DNA from: Acidobacteriota bacterium
GTDB taxonomy: Bacteria > Acidobacteriota > Terriglobia > Terriglobales > Acidobacteriaceae
Reading direction: 5' to 3'
Assembly: GCA_003224785.1 (NCBI GenBank)
Contig: QHZV01000003.1
Location: 1-6,321 of the forward strand
DNA: 6,321 nt
In this document: positions 6,223-6,321 of the stretch, piece by piece
Position numbering within the stretch: position 1 is the stretch's first letter
How the letters are laid out: each line of letters opens with the position of its first letter
Made by a program: the position numbers and the translations under genes
The notes under the pieces: model-generated
Seen by the model: the letters and a program-made list of their open reading frames with translations, nothing else
What the model was told of the DNA's origin: nothing
The model's database searches: none

Positions 6223-6321
6223 ATGTTCCCCACCGTGATCCGAAGAATTCTTTTTCTAGTTCTAGTGTTCTCCCGGGCCTGGGCCCAGTCGCCACATTTC
6301 AGAGATGTCTCGAGTGAAGTT
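6223..6321 (+). CDS. N-terminus of a secreted protein of unknown function (cut by window end)
   Basis: Only 33 codons are present and the frame is still open at the edge. The start 'MFPTVIRRILFLVLVFSRAW' followed by 'AQSPHF' is a good signal peptide: a basic n-region (RR), a hydrophobic core and probable cleavage near AWA|Q. An in-frame GTG at 6235 is an alternative start and leaves a complete signal peptide. No clear Shine-Dalgarno sequence precedes either one. The mature start 'HFRDVSSEV' faintly recalls the 'F-x-DV-T' openings of FG-GAP/ASPIC-UnbV proteins, but this is far too short to name a family. The strong terminator upstream makes it a separate transcription unit. Confidence 0.55.
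   Translation, partial: MFPTVIRRILFLVLVFSRAWAQSPHFRDVSSEV

Overview
The window looks like a chromosomal piece of a soil-type Acidobacteriota, probably from the Terriglobia/Koribacter-like side. Three things suggest this: a 'CGCAAAGGtCGCAAAG'-type intergenic repeat that I remember as common in those genomes, a TonB with a glycine/phenylalanine-rich linker, and a secreted M48 metalloprotease with a long N-terminal domain of the kind seen in that phylum. The assignment rests on recalled resemblance, not on a database search. All supported genes are on the + strand.

Layout. Positions 1-131 are a leader with one weak promoter candidate. Positions 132-1637 encode a sodium:solute symporter (SSS/SLC5 family). 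Positions 1632-1743 hold a long imperfect inverted repeat that supplies the last codons and stop of the symporter and ends 8 nt before the next start. Positions 1752-3125 encode an APC-superfamily amino acid permease with a LAT-like TM6 signature. Positions 3126-3287 are a 162-nt gap with one GC-rich dyad and the tonB ribosome binding site. Positions 3288-4313 encode a TonB-type energy transducer, followed after 38 nt by a secreted protein (4352-6049) that joins a LolA-like N-terminal region to an M48 zinc-metalloprotease domain. A strong intrinsic terminator at 6069-6105 closes that pair. Positions 6106-6222 are a leader with a second dyad and promoter-like elements, and the start of a secreted protein (from 6223) runs off the window.

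How the genes may work together. The first two genes are inner-membrane uptake carriers for small solutes, the first probably Na+-coupled, separated only by the repeat. The second pair acts in the periplasm or at the outer membrane: TonB would pass proton-motive-force energy to an outer-membrane receptor, and the downstream protease may act in envelope quality control. The good ribosome binding sites, the short gap and the shared terminator support co-transcription of the second pair.

The most unusual observation is that the symporter gene carries, inside its coding sequence (about 1217-1264), a degenerate in-frame copy of the repeat found at its own 3' end. That copy forms a hydrophilic insert in the loop after the Na2-site helix. 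I found no convincing sign of a defence system, a CRISPR array, a mobile-element gene or an RNA gene.
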